A stretch of DNA of 64,000 bases from Siphonodentalium dalli (Eukaryota > Mollusca > Scaphopoda > Gadilida > Siphonodentaliidae): assembly GCA_032622095.1 (NCBI GenBank), contig CP136063.1, positions 150,155,379-150,219,378 of the forward strand, read 5' to 3'. Below the pieces are notes generated by a model, which saw nothing but the letters and a program-made list of their open reading frames with translations, made no database searches and had not been told where the DNA came from. A program made the position numbers and the translations under genes. Every line of letters begins with the position of its first letter. The first letter of the stretch is position 1. Positions 47,000 to 57,633 of this stretch are shown piece after piece.

Positions 47000-49105
47000 C
47001 CACCGGGAGTGAAGCTAATGACTTTAACAACCATGACAAATTTCATGATGATCAGCCGAACAGTACGACCTGTGGCCCATGCTAATGGATTAAATTTTGA
47101 AATCCAAGATGGCCACTGGCGGCCATGTTTTTTGTCCGAATGACCCCAAAATGACTCGTTCCCATTTACATTCCAATTTCCACAGCCATGACAAATTTTA
47201 TGATGATCAGACTAAATGTACGACCTGTAGCCCGTGCTAAAGGATTTAGTCATACAAAGAGTAAAATCAAAGATGGCTGCTGGCGGCCATGTTTTTCTGC
47301 CGAATGACCCCAAAATTACTCGTTCCCATTTACATTCCAATTTCAACAGCCATGACAAATTTTATGATGATCAGACTAAAGGTACGACCTGTAGCCCGTG
47401 CTAAAGGATTTAGTCATACAAAGAGTAAAATCAAAGATGGCTGCTGGCGGCCATGTTTTTCTGCCGAATGACCCCAAAATGACTCGTTCCCATCTACATG
47501 TCATTATTAACATTCACGACAAATTTTGTGATGATCAGACTAAAGGTACAACCTGTAGCCCGTGCTAAAGGATTTAGTCATACAAAGAGTAAAATCCAAG
47601 ATGGCTGCTGGCGACCATGTTTTTTGGCCGAATGACCCCAAAATTACTCGTTCCCATCTACATGTCATTGTTAACATCCATGACAAATTTTATGATGATC
47701 AGACGAACAGTACGACCTGTGGCCCGTGCTAATGGATTAAATTTTGAAATCCAAGATGGCCACTGGCGGCCATGTTTATTGGCCGAATGACCCCAAAATT
47801 ACTCGTTCCCATCTACATTCCAATTTCAACAGCCATGACAAATTTTATGATGATCAGACTAAAGGTACGGCCTGTAGCCCGTGCTAAAGGATTTAGTCAT
47901 ACAAAGAGTAAAATCCAAGATGGCTGCTGGCGGCCATGTTTTTTGGCCGATTGACCCCAAAATGACTCGTTCCCATCTACATGTCATTATTAACATTCTT
48001 GACAAATTTTATGATGATCAGACTAAAAGTAGGACCTGTAGCCCGTGCTAAAGGATTTAGTCATACAAAGAGTAAATTCCAAGATGGCTGCTGGCGGCCA
48101 TGTTTTTTGGCCGAATGACCCCAAAATTACTCGTTCCCATCTACATGTCAATATTAACATCCATGACAAATCTGATGATGATCAGACTAAAGGTACGACC
48201 TGTAGCCCGTGCTAAAGAATTTAGTCATACAAAGAGTAAAATCCAAGAAGGCTGCTGGCCGCCATGTTTTTTGGCCGAATGACCCCAAAATTACTCGTTC
48301 CCATCTACATGTCAATATTAACATCCATGACAAATTTCATGATGATCAGACGAACAGTACGACCTGTGGCACGTGCTAATGGATTGAATTTTGAAATCCA
48401 AGATGGCCGCTGGCGGCCATGTTTTTTGTCCGAATGACCCCAAAATGACTCGTTCCCATCTACATTCCAATTTCAACAGCCATGACAAATTTTATGATGA
48501 TCGGACTAAAGGTACGACCTGTAGCCCGTGCTAAAGGATTTAGTCATACAAAGAGTGAAATCAAAGATGCCTGCTGGCGGCCATATTTTTTGGCCGAATG
48601 ACCCCAAAATGACTCGTTCCCATCTACATGTCATTATTAACATTCTTGACAAATTTTATGATGATCAGACTAAAAGTACGACCTGTAGCCCGTGCTAAAG
48701 AATTTAGTCATACAAAGAGTAAAATCCAAGATGGCTGCTGGCGGCCATGTTTTTGGGCCGAATGACCCCAAAATTACTCGTTCCCATCTACATGTCAATA
48801 TTAACATCCATGACAAATTTCATGACGATCAGACAAACAGTACGCCCTGTAGCCCGTGCTAATGGATTGAATTTTGAAATGCAAGATGGCCACTGGCGGC
48901 CATGTTTTTTTACCGAATGACCCCAAAATTAATCATTCTGGTCTAAATGTTGATGTCAACAGCTATGACAAATTTCATAATGATCCGACCAAAGGTATGA
49001 CCTGTAGACTGCATTGTTGACGCCTTACGTACACACGTACACACGGACGACAAAGCCATGGCAATAGCTCAAACTTTACAAAGTAAAGTTGAGCTAACAA
49101 CCATG
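47000..49105 (+). mobile_element. Large HINE-like array with tail, headless
   Basis: About twelve monomers of about 164 bp (AGGATTTAGT at 47241, 47405 and 47569). Two monomer types alternate irregularly: one with GGATTTAGTCATACAAAGAG before CCAAGATGGCTGC, the other with AATGGATTGAATTTTGAAAT before CCAAGATGGCC. The end has TTGTTGACGC, a short ACACACGTACACACGGACGAC microsatellite and CAATAGCTCAAACTTTACAA with AAGTTGAGCTA. No head. Frames of 60-68 codons repeated in register are monomer read-through. Confidence 0.75.
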
Positions 49106-49136
49106 AGAAAGTAGACTACATGGATACACTCATCAC

Positions 49137-49512
49137 CATGGGTGTGTATCGTGGGGTATTTATTGCGTGGGTATGAATAGTGTGGGTATGTATCGTGGGT
49201 ATGTATAGTGGGTATGTATAGTGGGTATGTATCCTGGGTATGTATAGTGGGGGTATGTATAGCGTGTGGTATGTATAGCGTGGGTATGTATAGTGGTGGT
49301 ATATATTGTGTGGGTATGTATCGTGTGGGTATGTATAGTGTGGCTATGTATAGTGTGGGTATGTATAATGTGGGTATGCATAGTGTGGGTATGTATAGTG
49401 TTGGTATCATACATGTATAGTATGGGTATGTATCGTTTGGGTATGTATAGTGTGGGTATGTATCATGGAGGTATGTATGGTGTGGGTATGTATCGTGGGG
49501 GTGTGCATTGCC
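49137..49512 (+). repeat. 15-bp minisatellite
   Basis: About 24 copies of a GGGTATGTATAGTGT-like unit. Because 15 is a multiple of three, all frames lacking stops stay open on both strands, which explains the overlapping frames of 70-113 codons here (MYSVG-type and IHTHT-type repeats). Not a gene. Confidence 0.9.
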
Positions 49513-50738
49513 GCGATCGTCGGCGATACTTCATTAGTTTGCCAAATATTTTGACTAACCTTTGGAAAATATTGGGGGGGTAAATACCCCCCTTGCCCCC
49601 CGGTTCCTACGCCCATGTTGGTAACTGTTTTGAACATTGTTTTGTTTACATTCTGATGATGATGAAATGGAGTCTATAGTAAACAAGTTTGTGTTTGATA
49701 CAAAACTTTTAATTGGAATAAATACATCTTGCACATGTTGCTTGTTGTTTAATAACACAAGAACAGCCATCAAACGAAAGGTGACCCTTTACTGCCTGAA
49801 TTGACCCCTTAATTTGCTTAAAATAGTTAAATGCCTTATTGCCTGGATTTTGTACTATCTTTGATCGCGTATTTTAAATTGAAAGAGCTAAATTTTTGAA
49901 CATCACATAAGATGAATGATAGAGCTAGGATTTATGAACAAAATGGCATATAAATTTTTATCCATTGTACTTGCATACAGACAGGTGCAGCACAAACATA
50001 AAAAGTGACCCTTTAAGTTTAACTTTATAAATAGTTTAAGCCTATTATAAAGGCTTTACTGCCTGAATGACTGTACTAAGACAATACTTTGTTCAACTCA
50101 AAGGTTTTCGACCTTTCGAAATAAGTAACACCATGTATACATACCTATGCGTCCACGTTAATAGTAACTGGTGAATATTTCTTCATATAACTACACAAAT
50201 ATTCAAAACCAAGGCAGACAATATATTGTGGAACAATTTTTCTTTTGATTAACCCAACTGATCAAGAAGTCACTTCCTCCTCATCATAGGTCATTCTCAT
50301 CGCAATAAAATACATTCCATAAACGTCTAAATTAATGTTACGAATTATTATGGCTCTTCATTCTTATTATAGTATTCTACCTGTTGCTGAATACAAACCA
50401 GAAACTGTTCAGCACCATTTTGATCTGTATAAAGGGTTCTTCGAAGATAACAGAGAAAACTACAACAACAATGTCGGTATTCGGACATATAAGTCGGTGA
50501 CGTCCAGGTAGCGATAAATATTGGCATTAACGAAATATTTATCGTTTTGATGTTTAATGGCGGACTTTTACGAAAGTGTATTGACTGCATTGTAGTTTGC
50601 CGTCTTATTATATGACTGACAAATTGACAATATATATTATTCTATTCCCTAAATACCACTATTGTTTGATGATCTAATCCAAATCGTCGGATCACACTGA
50701 GGTTAACATATAGTTGGGATCGTTGTCGTAATGTTTAC
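49513..50738. other. Spacer, nothing supported
   Basis: A CCCCCC-rich stretch at 49575-49615 (GTTCCTACGCCCATGTTGG) looks like the end of an unnamed repeat. No gene found. Confidence 0.35.
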
Positions 50739-51815
50739 GTGTCATGGACGGGTTAAATTGTGACCCCGACCTGACATTGACCTTGAAAATGATCAACTCA
50801 AGGTCAAATCGGGTAAAATTGAAAAACAAAAAATTAAAAAGGCACAATTAAAGGTACTCAACCCGTAAAGAGGGTCCCAATCTCAACAGATTCCAACAAC
50901 AACAATCCGATCGGAGGGTCCTATATTACTATTTCTTTGGCTTTGGGGGTAAAAAATATTTGATTCGAGTCGAGGAACCCATCAAACAAAGCTCAGAGTT
51001 ATTAGATATTGATTTTTGAAATTTGTTATAAACTCGAGATGAGTACTGCTAACTGCCGTAATCTGCTCTGGATGTGTTCTCCAAGTCTATTCAAACAGAC
51101 AAGGATGGATAACTCTAAAATCAAGTGGCAATTTTGACTGAGTTCTGGGCCAGATAGTATTCCCGATAATGAAAAATAATAGATTTTTTAAATCGATATC
51201 TAACAAATCTGAGCTTTGATGGGTGACTTCCTCGACTCGAATCAAATATTTTTGACCCCCGAAGCCATTGAAATAGTAATTGAGAGGAGTTTTATCGGGT
51301 TGAGTACCTTTAACTCATTGAAAAAAAAAAAGAAAAAAAAAATTTAAAAAAAATAAAAAAAATAAAAAATTGTCATGTTTCTGACGATTGCCGCGAGTGG
51401 CGGGCTAACCTGCTAGACATGAGCGTGTTGTGTGATTCTTACGTACTTAGGGCTTCCTAGGAACGGGGGAGATTTTCATCGGGTCCGTTTTCCCGCCCGA
51501 GGTGATCTTCACCTTGAAACGGGTACCCACAAATGATATATATGTGTGTGTCCTTTATAGACTCGAACCGATTGAGCTCAAACTTGCTACCTAGGGGTAC
51601 TTTTGTGCGGGAAGTGTCATGTACGGGTTAAATTGTGACCCCGACCTGACCTTGACAATTATTAATTCAAGGTCAAATCGGGTAAAACTGGCGCATTTCG
51701 ACGAAATTTTACACCTAGGTGCAGCATACGTGTCTCGGAAGCTGTTGCAATTGCTTTTTCGAACAAAGCCATGAGACGAACCAAGCCAATGGCGGGCTAA
51801 CCTGCTAGTATTATA
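50739..51815. repeat. Repeat pair flanking a nested element
   Basis: GACGGGTTAAATTGTGACCC...AAGGTCAAATCGGGTAAAA at 50739-50815 recurs at 51613-51690, and GGCGGGCTAACCTGCTAG occurs at 51398 and 51792. The copies bracket the TTAA-flanked inverted-repeat element and an A-rich tract (51320-51370). This looks like two partial copies of one repeat, the first interrupted. Confidence 0.55.
50848..51313. mobile_element. TTAA-flanked inverted-repeat MITE
   Basis: TTAA (50848-50851) then AGGTACTCAACCCG; right end CGGGTTGAGTACCT then TTAA (51310-51313). The arms continue inward: TTTGATTCGAGTCGAGGAAC / CCTCGACTCGAATCAAATAT and CCATCAAACAAAGCTCAGA / TCTGAGCTTTGATGGG, so most of the element folds back. Target and inverted ends fit a piggyBac-type or similar TTAA-targeting element; no transposase. 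Confidence 0.75.
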
Positions 51816-53531
51816 TATATACTGTTATGTATCCCATTTACTCAAAATTGTAAACATACCCATAGTATGTGTATCATGTACCATGTGATATATCCTAAAC
51901 CATCGAATAAATCTAATCTAATGTATGATGATATACACGTACACTATACACGTGCATGGTACATTTGTTGCGCATTCGAGTGAAATAAATGTGCGTTTTC
52001 ATGTACATTTATGTTCATATATATATGGAAGAAATGGGATGGCACGTTTCAATGGATTCAAATTTAATGCACAATTAGTTCAATAATCTAAATCTGAGTG
52101 CGCCGTGGACACATATATAGGCCTATACACAGGGATGGGTCTAGAGGGCCTGATTTGGAGGTGTGGGACTGTTCATCTTTGGAATTTCCAACTGCACCGA
52201 ACATTGAATCTCACCAAACTTACAAGTTCGCGTAAATCCATGTTCGCACCACGTTGGGAACTTGGGCTCTAATCTAACTTTCCACCCACAGTAATTCCGT
52301 ACGGCCCTATATATACATGGACATGGTGAACGCCCAAGTAAAATGAAAAATATATTTTATTGTATAATGTGCAAACGGAACATGTGTCACATTTGATTCG
52401 CGATGAACATTGAAACTTATATATATAATATAAAATCCAATACGAATGATTAGACACCAATTTGTAGATGTTTGCGACGAAAAGATCTCAAAACTGACAA
52501 TGGCCATGCTTTTTATGAACTCAAACAAATCATTAACAATGTTGTTTAAATATCTAAAAAATTACCAATAGCAATACCTGAAAGTTTGAGTTGGATATTA
52601 ATAATTTCGGCATTTCCATTTCTAACAAGTTTCACTTCACTGTAGGCCTACTGCCCAACCATACCTCTAACAGGAAGCGGCTAGATGTTTACATGTGTAC
52701 AGCAATCTTTATCATATTGCAGTTCAGTGATAACTAAAACGAAAACTATTAACAAGTAAAGGAGACACATGAATATATGGGTATCTTCGCCGGCGATGTG
52801 TAAACACTCTGTCGTAACCTTCGCCGGTTAACTGGTTCACCGGCTATGTGTAAACGTCACCTGAGTGAGATTTCGCAGGATCAAATCAGATCACACTCAG
52901 GACTACGGAAATTGCCGAGGTGTGCCGATTAACGGCGACGGATTATTCATCCGTTGAAAATAAGAAAATGTAACAGCTGAAGAGAAAACAATCTGTTTAT
53001 AGATGGTTATTATTACCACTTTGAGGGCGTTCTCTATTTTATTAACACCGCCGTTAACACTCACACTGAAACATATATATAAACATGTAGACAGACCTTG
53101 CACATTTATAGATAAAGATTCGCAGTTCGGACTATTACTGTATCCCGCCGATTGCAATGACCTCTACAAATTTAAAGGGACGTAACTCTCAAAACAGGTA
53201 CAGGATTTTTACAGCTGCTGAAATTGAAAAGTTATTGGAATCAAATCCTATTTCCATACCCACCAATATCATCTGGTTCACACTGTAGAAATGAGAAGGA
53301 AACATCGCACCTTCCACAGCAATATATAGATCGAGTTAGAAAACCAGGTTACAACTTACAGTTACACTGACACTGTCAGTGTTAGTGAATAGTGTTAGTG
53401 TTACACTTAGTTACAGTCATTTGATGATTTGTCCGGTGACGGTGTTGTCTGTTGAACCAGTCTGCATTAAAATTTAAATGATTAATCTGCTGCAAACTTG
53501 TTCAAATGAACGATTTCAATAATTGTTTCGC
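51816..53531. other. Spacer with a short CGCCGG repeat
   Basis: At 52787-52860 a CTTCGCCGG...TGTAAAC motif is present in two to three partial copies. 53365-53410 is a low-complexity GTTAGTG stretch. Minus-strand frames at 52269, 52307 and 52903 have no recognised product. Confidence 0.4.
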
Positions 53532-53534
53532 TTA

Positions 53535-54000
53535 GTGAATGTTCAGACGACCACGATTTAATCGTAAGTGGAAAGATTTCCGTCGTAGGAAGTAACCGGT
53601 AGTTAGAACTTGGATTGCGCATGCTCACGACAACTCAACGGCTAATTAAAATTAATGGTCAGCAAATGACCGACGGCTGCAACCGGAACTTGGCTGAAGA
53701 AGAATGTTGCAAGTAAAAAAATTATATCAAGCACTGTTTGATTTTAGATGCAAAATCGTGGCATATAGCCTATCCTTGGCTACCTCCACTTGCGATGTAA
53801 TTGCTGTCGTGTGTATGTAAAAATCGTAGCTGGAAGTGATCATACTCATACGAGTCATAGGGTAGTCAATCACATGCTTTACGAACAACCTAGATATCCT
53901 CATGTATGATGACATCGGAATCGTGTGAACAAACTATCCACGATCTCGTCGGGCCCGATTCCTCCACTTACGATTGTGCCGTGGTCGTCTGAACATTCAC
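53535..54000. mobile_element. PIF/Harbinger-like MITE
   Basis: Left end GTGAATGTTCAGACGACCAC and right end its exact complement; the inverted repeat runs on to AATCGTAAGTGGA with about four mismatches in 38 bp. TTA flanks both ends (53532-53534, 54001-54003), the 3-bp TWA target typical of PIF/Harbinger. 466 bp, no transposase; the minus-strand frame 53727-53915 inside is not a recognised product. Confidence 0.75.
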
Positions 54001-54205
54001 TTACAAGTTACATTCTAAAGCGCGCAGCACACGATATATCGTACGACAAATATTGGGCGCCGGTTACGGGTCAAATCGTAGCGTGTGCGGTGGAAAATTG
54101 CAGGACATTTTGTCGCACGATTGGCCCCGCAAGGAATCAAATAATTTTGATTTTCTATGATCGAGTCGTACGTTTTATTCGAAGTAGCCAATCAGATTCA
54201 ACTAT

Positions 54206-54439
54206 AAATAAAGAATAAATGGGGTGTTATGGGCTCTATTCTTTATATGTAAATATATACCAGGGGTAAACTCACCTAAATTCACCCCCGGATGCTCATC
54301 TATATACAGCACAAGATCAATCAGTCGATGCGTCCATTCTCTTTCGTTGGTTGCTGTCGACTGCCGACATCGTTCACCGGGAATCTTGGGATTAGCAATC
54401 ATCTCAAATCTGCGCTCAGCGAGCGTGACCGATAATTCC
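54206..54439 (-). repeat. Direct repeat, left copy (possible 3-prime LTR)
   Basis: 234 bp that match 63762-64000 with two substitutions and a 5-bp indel that I can see. Between the copies lies the gag-like frame, on the same strand. On the minus strand the repeat holds an open frame (TLAERRFEMIANPKIPGER and LVLYIDEHPGVNLG) and an exact AGGTGAGT donor-like site. Identity and bracketing suggest an LTR; against it, the shared block does not begin or end with TG/CA. It could instead be a duplicated exon. Confidence 0.55.
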
Positions 54440-55014
54440 CGATCAATAATACAAGGCCGGACACATATTTAACCCATTTCCACAACACTCTCTCCGGTTT
54501 TGATCAAAAATGGCCGAAATATCCTACTTCAAAAAGATTACATGTAACTAGAAACCCCCTTGGTCCAGGTACAAAGGCGAGAGTGTATAAGCCCCTTAAA
54601 GAGTGGCAAGACCCGAAGCCAAAAAGGGTCGACTTAATAACCTACTGACGTCTAAAACCTCAGTCATCAAGTCCTCGGTGAAACATATCAATGAGATATA
54701 AGATCTCAGAGTTCCCAGACCAAAATGGAACTTGACACATCCTGATCAATCAAGGTACTCTTGCTATCACACGATGGCTCTCAATGAAAAAAACTACATT
54801 CACTCTAATAATTTATTGACTACCCTACTAATCGGATTTTGAAAAAGAAAAGAGGGAAAGTGGGGATTAATTGTGTTGGGTGTGGACATGTGCTTATTAT
54901 TGTCCAAACCATTCAACAAATAATTCATGACCACAAGGAATATATTTGTCTCAAGCCCATTTGGTCAGATTTGGGTGGCTTTTTGCGATGGAGTATGACT
55001 TGAATTAGTGGCGT
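54440..55014. other. Spacer inside the bracketed unit
   Basis: If the flanking repeats are LTRs, this would be the 3-prime end of the internal region; no reverse transcriptase or integrase motif and no convincing polypurine tract was found. Confidence 0.35.
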
Positions 55015-55125
55015 TGCCATCAGCTTTCATAAAACCATTGCGTAACTGCTTTGGCTCTATGATTTCCATTTAATACCACATCCCCGTTGCGTAATTGCTC
55101 GGGATCAGTGTTCCTGGTATTGAAT
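55015..55125 (-). repeat. Decayed outlying copy of the 15-residue coding repeat
   Basis: On the minus strand NTDPEQLRNG is encoded near 55084-55112 and EPKQLRNG near 55033-55056, in different frames. These match the C-terminal repeats of the gag-like protein 2.5 kb away. The intervening sequence has lost the pattern, so this is a stranded, frame-broken remnant. Confidence 0.7.
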
Positions 55126-55254
55126 TTTCTTCAAGTGTTTGAAAAGCCACGGGCTTGGAGACCGTGCAAATCAACAACCAGATGTTAAAGTATGGTATGG
55201 CTTAGTATGCACTGAATTGTGCCATGGTGTTAGTTACATGCATGAGTTTGCCAC

Positions 55255-57175
55255 ATGATGATTTCAACATCCCAACATGACCTCAGGAAACTAACGTAAC
55301 TACTCGACTCCCAAGATGACCTCAGAAATTTAATGTAACTGCTCGACTCCCAACATGACATCAGGAATCTAACATAACTGCTCGACTCCCAACTAGGGTT
55401 GCCACGATTAATCGTATAATCGATGAACCGTTGATAAAGCCGATTATCGATTACCATTTCCGTCGTCGATTAATCTCCGTTATTTATTTCGGATGTCGGA
55501 ATACCGTGTTTGTTTTACACAATTTAATCTACAACCGAAGGTTTGACAACCTTTGACCGTGCATCAGAGAGATACTGACAACATGAGTATACTTAGATGT
55601 TACTAGTACAGACTATCACTTATGGTGTGGTGACTGCTGAATGAAACTCACAATTACTATCACAATTATTTAACTTGTTCTGAGTTTTGAAATTTCTGGG
55701 TGGGGGCTACCTTTGTGATTGTTATCCATGCACACTCTGGAAGTGCGCTGAAACTTACAGTTTCTGTAACATTAGATTCCATTTTTTTTAGGAACCGCCG
55801 TCGGTCTGTCATGCATTCCTATTTTTATATTGTTCAATTTGTTTGTATGTTTGGCTATTCATAACACTGAAATTAATGGCTATGTTCGTTCTAATGAACT
55901 AACAATTATTATAACCTTGACATCGCCGAGAAATGTGCTGGTATTGAATACATTGTGCTCATGAGAAATGTGCTGGTATTGAATACATTGTGCTCATTAG
56001 TGATTACCGGTGGTTTATGGTGTACATTATTAACGTAAAAATTACATCAGCCGAGTTGTTTAACCAACAACCAGCCAATACGGCAATAGGCCATATTACG
56101 GAATACTTCCACTGTTATTGATAATAGGCACATTTAATCGATTATAATCGATTATTGACGACCGATTATCGATTATCAAAATCAATAATCGTGGCACCTC
56201 TACTCCCAACATGAAATCGGGAATCTTACGTAACTGCTCGACTCCCAACATGATCTCAGGAATCTAACGTATCTGCTCGACTCTCAACATGACCTCAGGA
56301 ATCTAACATAACTGCTCGACTCCCAACATGACCTCAGGAATCTAACATAACTGCTCAACTTCCAATATGACCTCAGGAATCTAACGTATTTGCTCGACTC
56401 CCAACACGACCTCAGGAATCTAACATAACTGCTCGACTCCCAACATGAAATCGGGAATCTTACGTAACTGCTCGACTCCCAACATGATCTCAGGAATCTA
56501 ACGTATCTGCTCGACTCTCAACATGACCTCATGAATCTAACATAACTGCTCGACTCCCAACATGACCTCGGGAATCTAACATAACTGCTCGACTCCCAAC
56601 ATGACCTCGGGAATCTAACATAACTGCTCGACTCCCAACATGACCTCAGGAATCGTATCTGCTCGACTCTCAACATGACCTCAGGAATCTAACATAACTG
56701 CTCGACTCCCAACATGACCTCAGGAATCTAACGTATCTGCTCGACTCTCAACATGACCTCAGGAATCTAACATAACTGCTCGACTCCCAACATGACCTCA
56801 GGAATCTAACATAACTGCTCGACTCCCAACATGAAATCAGGAATCTAACATAACTGCTTGACTCCCAAGATGACTTTGAACAGGTACCCAACGTGACTGC
56901 TCGACTCCCAACATGACAGGAATCTTACGTAACTGCTCGACTCCCAAGATGATCATGCATGATATCAGGAATATTACGTGACTGCTCAACTCGCAGGATG
57001 ATGATGCATGACTTCAGGAATCTTACATGACCGCTCGACCCCAAGCTGATGATGCACGACTTCAGGAATCTTACGTGACTGCTCGACTCCTGAGATGATG
57101 ATGCATGACTTCAGGAATCTTACATGAATGCTCGACTCACAAGATGACTTTAGGAATCTTACGTGATTGGTAGAC
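55255..57175 (+). repeat. 39-bp satellite array
   Basis: Roughly 28 copies of a 39-bp unit, CTCGACTCCCAACATGACCT plus CAGGAATCTAACATAACTG, with variants (AAATCGGG, TACGTAACTG). The 3-prime part (56860-57175) is more diverged. The array is interrupted by the hAT element. 39 is a multiple of three, so short minus-strand frames (55230-55457, 56986-57219) arise from it. Confidence 0.9.
55394..56202. mobile_element. Non-autonomous hAT element
   Basis: Left end TAGGGTTGCCACGATTA and right end (inverse) TAGAGGTGCCACGATTA differ at two of 17 positions. The array word CTCCCAAC is present directly before (55386-55393) and after (56203-56210), an 8-bp target duplication typical of hAT. Subterminal ATCGATTA-rich repeats are typical too. 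Inside, a 35-bp tandem duplication (GAGAAATGTGCTGGTATTGA) lies at about 55929-55998. 809 bp without a transposase. Because CTCCCAAC occurs in every satellite unit, the duplication alone is weak evidence, but the ends are convincing. Confidence 0.85.
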
Positions 57176-57272
57176 CCCCTAAACATGATTAATCCCCGCA
57201 TACAATCAGGTACATGCACCCCTATACAAAATTATTCACAAATGCTAGAGTTGCTAGATAGACCAGGCATTA

Positions 57273-57569
57273 CTACATGTATACTTGAACAGCACCAGGA
57301 TCCCAGGGTACTCCGTGGACCCCTGGCTCTAGCTTAGATTTCCGGGACATTGGTGGTACCCGGTCATTTGCGACAATAATGGAACCACTGATATGGTGCA
57401 TAGGTTTATACATACATGTATATACCATTGATTCTAGTGATTGATTTGTTTTAGCTGCTAAAGTGGTCTTCGCGACTGCAACGTTTTCATGTTCCCCCAA
57501 TTTAGTAGTAAAATATTTGCTGTCAGATATCACAGTGTTATTTGTTGGGGTTATAACCGTATCATGCAC
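57273..57569 (-). CDS. Unrecognised 98-codon frame downstream of gag
   Basis: I do not recognise this product. The first ATG is at 57569, but the frame is open further upstream and overlaps the end of the long gag-like frame in another phase (reading ANNYVNLIPLWIGVQAFAEG near 57640-57590). An overlapping downstream frame would suit a frameshifted continuation of a retroelement polyprotein; however, there is no protease D-T/S-G motif. Ends at the satellite side. It may be chance. Confidence 0.25.
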   Translation of the reverse strand: MHDTVITPTNNTVISDSKYFTTKLGEHENVAVAKTTLAAKTNQSLESMVYTCMYKPMHHISGSIIVANDRVPPMSRKSKLEPGVHGVPWDPGAVQVYM

Positions 57570-57633
57570 AGGGTAGCCGCCTTCAGCAAATGCCTGTACC
57601 CCAATCCATAATGGTATGAGGTTAACATAATTG

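Noticed and set aside
46946-48282. Five near-identical frames of 60-65 codons
   Set aside because: Monomer read-through of the second 164-bp array.
49069-49583. Overlapping frames of 70-113 codons on both strands with 5-residue repeats
   Set aside because: They are read through a 15-bp minisatellite whose unit is a multiple of three; no gene signal.
52787-52860. CGCCGG motif repeats as a bacterial-type operator array
   Set aside because: Only two to three partial copies, no gene beside them.
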